Origin: an uncultured Pelagibacteraceae bacterium
GTDB taxonomy: Bacteria; Pseudomonadota; Alphaproteobacteria; Pelagibacterales; Pelagibacteraceae
DNA length: 64,000 bases
Reading direction: 5' to 3'
NCBI GenBank assembly: GCA_902584365.1
Contig: CACHZG010000003.1
Span: 1-64,000, forward strand
Position 1 is the stretch's first letter, and each line of letters opens with the position of its first letter. Positions 61,017 through 64,000 of this stretch are shown here, piece after piece. The notes beneath the pieces are model-generated. The model did no database searches. It was not told the DNA's origin and was given only the letters and a program-made list of their open reading frames with translations. A program made the position numbers and the translations under genes.

Positions 61017-61068
61017 GTGCTAGCAAAGCTAACACGGCTCTTTAATAGATTTGTTAAATGAATGTCAA
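61017..61068 (-). promoter_or_regulatory. Promoter (-35 TTGACA 61068-61063) and 5'-UTR hairpin GTGTTAGC-TTT-GCTAGCAC of the cold-shock gene
   Basis: Read directly on the minus strand; hairpin 61035-61017. Confidence 0.6.
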
Positions 61069-61128
61069 GTTAACAATTATGCTTATTAAAAAAAACTTTA
61101 AAAATGACCTAAAAGTGACGCTTTTTTT

Positions 61129-62223
61129 CTAAAAAAATTTATAAAATGCAGCAATAATTAAAACTGCAGCTGCAATGTAAATAAATTTAAACTTGTTCAC
61201 ATTCCTCTTGATTTTAATAAAATTAGTCTCTTTAGATCCCAATTCAGAGACTGTTGTGCTTGTAAACCCTTTTTCTCTTCCGATTTTAAGGAATTTAGTT
61301 TTCCTATGGTCATAAATCTCAGCCCCAGACATGTTTTCAAAGAAATTAAGATTTTTTATTAATGAGGCCTTTATGTTTTGAGAAACCACTACATGATCTC
61401 TATGTGCTCCTCCAATAGGTTCATCTATAATTTCATCAATTATACCGAGAGATAAAAGATCTTTTGCTGTAAGCTTCATAGCTTCTGCTGCTTGAAGTGA
61501 TTTACCTGGGTCTCGCCAAAGAATGGAAGCGCATCCCTCGGGTGAGATAACAGAATAAATTGAGTTCTCTAACATTATAACTTTATTCGATGATGCCAGA
61601 GCAATCGCACCACCTGATCCACCCTCTCCGATGATTACTGATATATTGGGAACCTTAAGTGACATGCAGCACTCGATCGAATGAGCAATAGCTGAAGCTT
61701 GCCCTCTTTGCTCAGCACCAAGACCTGGGTATGCTCCTGGTGTATCTACAAAAGTAATGACAGGGATTTTAAATCTGCTAGCAAGTTGCATCAACCTCAC
61801 ACACTTCCTATAACCTTCAGGTCTCATCATTCCAAAATTTCTTTCAATTCTACTATTCAAGTCTTCACCCTTTTCCTGACCAATAACCAAAACAGATTTT
61901 TTATCAATTAATCCAAATCCGGCTATAACTGATTTATCGTCTCCAAATAATCGATCTCCAGATAGCTGGGTAAAACTATCAAAAATATTCTTAATATAAT
62001 AATTAGCTCTTGGTCTATCTTCGTGCCTTGCTACAAGAGTTTTTTGCCAGCTATTAAGATTTCCATAAGTGCTTTCTAATTTTTCGTTTATCTCATTTTG
62101 TAAATTTTTAATTTTTTCAGTGTCTACCTGAGAGAGACCGCCAGAACCGAATGGACTTTTTAAAGAGTCTAAATCTTCTTCTAAACTTTTAATTTCTTTT
62201 TCAAATTCTAAGTAATTTTTCAT
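61129..62223 (-). CDS. accA: Acetyl-CoA carboxylase carboxyltransferase alpha subunit with C-terminal TM extension
   Basis: ORF; GQEKGED, NFGMMRPEGYRK, DTPGAYPGLGAEQRGQ, GEGGSGGAIAL; C-terminal FKFIYIAAAVLIIAAFYKFF. Confidence 0.95.
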   Translation of the reverse strand: MKNYLEFEKEIKSLEEDLDSLKSPFGSGGLSQVDTEKIKNLQNEINEKLESTYGNLNSWQKTLVARHEDRPRANYYIKNIFDSFTQLSGDRLFGDDKSVIAGFGLIDKKSVLVIGQEKGEDLNSRIERNFGMMRPEGYRKCVRLMQLASRFKIPVITFVDTPGAYPGLGAEQRGQASAIAHSIECCMSLKVPNISVIIGEGGSGGAIALASSNKVIMLENSIYSVISPEGCASILWRDPGKSLQAAEAMKLTAKDLLSLGIIDEIIDEPIGGAHRDHVVVSQNIKASLIKNLNFFENMSGAEIYDHRKTKFLKIGREKGFTSTTVSELGSKETNFIKIKRNVNKFKFIYIAAAVLIIAAFYKFF

Positions 62224-62294
62224 TTAATTTCTATTAACATATTTACAAATCCAATAGAATCTCAATTTAACGATTTTTATTACTTTTTGAAACA

Positions 62295-62322
62295 TTGACT
62301 CTAAATTTGGCATAAGTAAGAT
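62295..62322 (+). promoter_or_regulatory. Candidate sigma70 promoter of glcB, TTGACT-N16-TAAGAT
   Basis: -35 62295-62300, -10 62317-62322, ATG at 62350. Confidence 0.5.
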
Positions 62323-62349
62323 TTATCAACATTAATAATAATGAATTAA

Positions 62350-64000
62350 ATGAAGACTATAGACAAAAACAACTTGAAAATAAGTGTACTTTTATACGAT
62401 TTCATTAATGATGAAGTGATTCCTGGTACAAATATTGAAAGTAGTAAATTTTGGGAAGGTTTCTCAAATGTAGTTCACGAGCTTGCACCAATAAATAAGC
62501 AGTTGCTTAAAAAAAGAGAAGATATACAAAATAAAATTAACGAATGGCATAAAGCAAATGCTGAGAAAGACTTCGATAGTAAGGAATATTTTCAATTTTT
62601 AAAATCTATCTCTTACATTGTAGAACCCGGCGAAGATTTTGAAATATCAACAACTAATGTAGATGAGGAAATATCAAAAATAGCTGGTCCGCAACTTGTG
62701 GTCCCAGTAGATAACGCAAGATACGCTTTAAATGCAGCGAATGCCCGATGGGGAAGTTTATATGACTCTTTATATGGTACAGATGCGCTTGGGAAAATTC
62801 AAAAAACCAGTTTTGATAAAGATAGAGCAAAAAAAGTAGTAATGTATGTCAGAAAGTTTCTCGACGAGATTTTTCCATTAACTGATGAGAGTTGGAATAA
62901 TATCAATAAAATTAAAGTTGAAGGAGATAAATTAGTTTTTTTCACTGATGAAAAAAAATTTCAATTAAAAGATAATCTTAAATTTGTTGGCTTTAGTGGT
63001 GAAAAAGATAATCTTTCATCAATTTTATTAAAAAATAATAATTTACACATTGATATTTTAATCGATCCGAATAATGAGGTTGGTAAAAATGATAAAGCTA
63101 ACATATCAGATATAATTATTGAGTCAGCATTATCTACAATAGTTGATAATGAGGATTCTGTAGCAGCTGTCGATGATACGGATAAAGTAAAATGTTATAG
63201 AAATTGGTTAGGTTTAATGAAAGGTGATTTAAAAACAACTTTTATTAAGAATGGAAAAAAAGTACTAAGAAAATTAAGTAAAGACAGATTTTATACATCA
63301 AAAGATGGTTCTAAATTACAACTACATGGAAGAGCCTTATTGCTTAACAGAAATGTTGGTCATTTGATGACGAGCCCGGCAATTAAATTAAAAGATAAGA
63401 GTGAAATTCCTGAAGGCATCATGGATGCTTTTTTTTCAACCTTATGTGCATTGCATGATTTTAAAAATAAGAATAATTCAAGAACTAAATCGTTCTATAT
63501 CGTTAAACCAAAAATGCATGGACCTGAGGAAGTTGCATTTACAAACAAACTATTTGGAAAAGTAGAAAGTGTATTGGGCATTGAGAAGAATTCAATCAAA
63601 GTGGGAATAATGGATGAGGAAAGAAGAACTACTGTAAATTTAAAAGAATGTATTAGACAAGTAAAGGAAAGAATAGTTTTTATAAATACCGGGTTCTTAG
63701 ATAGAACTGGAGATGAAATGCATACCTCGTTTGAAGCGGGGCCAATGATATTCAAAGGAGAAATGAAAAAATCTGTTTGGTTAAACACTTATGAAAATTG
63801 GAACGTAGATGTTGGTTTGAGCTGTGGTTTTTCCGGTAAAGCTCAAATAGGAAAAGGTATGTGGGCGATGCCTGACAAAATGGAAGATATGTTGGAACAG
63901 AAAATAAGTCATCCCAAATCTGGTGCTAACTGTGCATGGGTTCCGTCTCCAACGGCTGCGACTTTGCACGCTACCCATTATCATAAAATTGATGTGTTTA
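62350..64000 (+). CDS. glcB: Malate synthase G, 5' part, open at window end; not in ORF track
   Basis: Continuous frame from ATG 62350: MKTIDKNNLKISVLLYDFINDEVIPGT...VVPVDNARYALNAANARWGSLYDSLYGTDAL... Confidence 0.95.
   Translation, partial: MKTIDKNNLKISVLLYDFINDEVIPGTNIESSKFWEGFSNVVHELAPINKQLLKKREDIQNKINEWHKANAEKDFDSKEYFQFLKSISYIVEPGEDFEISTTNVDEEISKIAGPQLVVPVDNARYALNAANARWGSLYDSLYGTDALGKIQKTSFDKDRAKKVVMYVRKFLDEIFPLTDESWNNINKIKVEGDKLVFFTDEKKFQLKDNLKFVGFSGEKDNLSSILLKNNNLHIDILIDPNNEVGKNDKANISDIIIESALSTIVDNEDSVAAVDDTDKVKCYRNWLGLMKGDLKTTFIKNGKKVLRKLSKDRFYTSKDGSKLQLHGRALLLNRNVGHLMTSPAIKLKDKSEIPEGIMDAFFSTLCALHDFKNKNNSRTKSFYIVKPKMHGPEEVAFTNKLFGKVESVLGIEKNSIKVGIMDEERRTTVNLKECIRQVKERIVFINTGFLDRTGDEMHTSFEAGPMIFKGEMKKSVWLNTYENWNVDVGLSCGFSGKAQIGKGMWAMPDKMEDMLEQKISHPKSGANCAWVPSPTAATLHATHYHKIDVF

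Noticed and set aside
63495-63984. Minus-strand ORFs 63495-63788 and 63781-63984
   Set aside because: They lie antisense to the open malate synthase G frame, which the track omits because it has no stop in the window

Overview
The window looks like a gene-dense, AT-rich core segment of a streamlined alphaproteobacterial genome, most likely SAR11/Pelagibacterales. That assignment is inferred from gene content, AT richness and minimal spacers; no database search was run. I see no rRNA, CRISPR, prophage, transposase or recognisable defence system. Main blocks: midA(partial)-pgeF-prs-rplY-pth-ychF; cytochrome bc1 (petABC); trmL-hemF-greA; TPR-ispE-tRNA-Gln-cca; UDG-rnhB-ccrM; mutY / DUF721-dsbA-smc; F0 ATP synthase (atpI-B-E-F'-F) followed at once by a retinal pathway (crtI-crtB-crtY-blh) and ispH-thrB-rnhA; the aa3 oxidase cluster (ctaC-D-B, small ORF, ctaG-E, SURF1); a haloacid dehalogenase/CDGSH/pirin/quinone-oxidoreductase/DUF1289 run; lipid A genes (msbA-kdtA-lpxK-lpxL); purD-rsmD-pgi; ileS-ribF; groESL; hisG-hisZ-hisS-tRNA-His; cspA; accA; and the 5' part of glcB, which is open at the window edge and missing from the ORF track. 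Best candidates for something undescribed: (1) a structured region upstream of tRNA-His-hisS-hisZ-hisG with a possible leaderless 23-codon ORF containing HSHRMH; (2) hisS starting 4 nt after the CCA of tRNA-His (which lacks G-1/C73), with a parallel tRNA-Gln-cca arrangement; (3) a 9-bp inverted repeat carrying two GANTC sites directly before the CcrM-type methylase gene; (4) F0 ATP synthase genes running into the retinal operon; (5) an SMC with no recognisable hinge; (6) palindromic shared-start and shared-stop junctions, including a groEL terminator encoded inside hisG; (7) a 36-aa membrane ORF in the cox cluster; (8) no room for a glycine riboswitch before glcB. All were read by eye without alignment or folding software.
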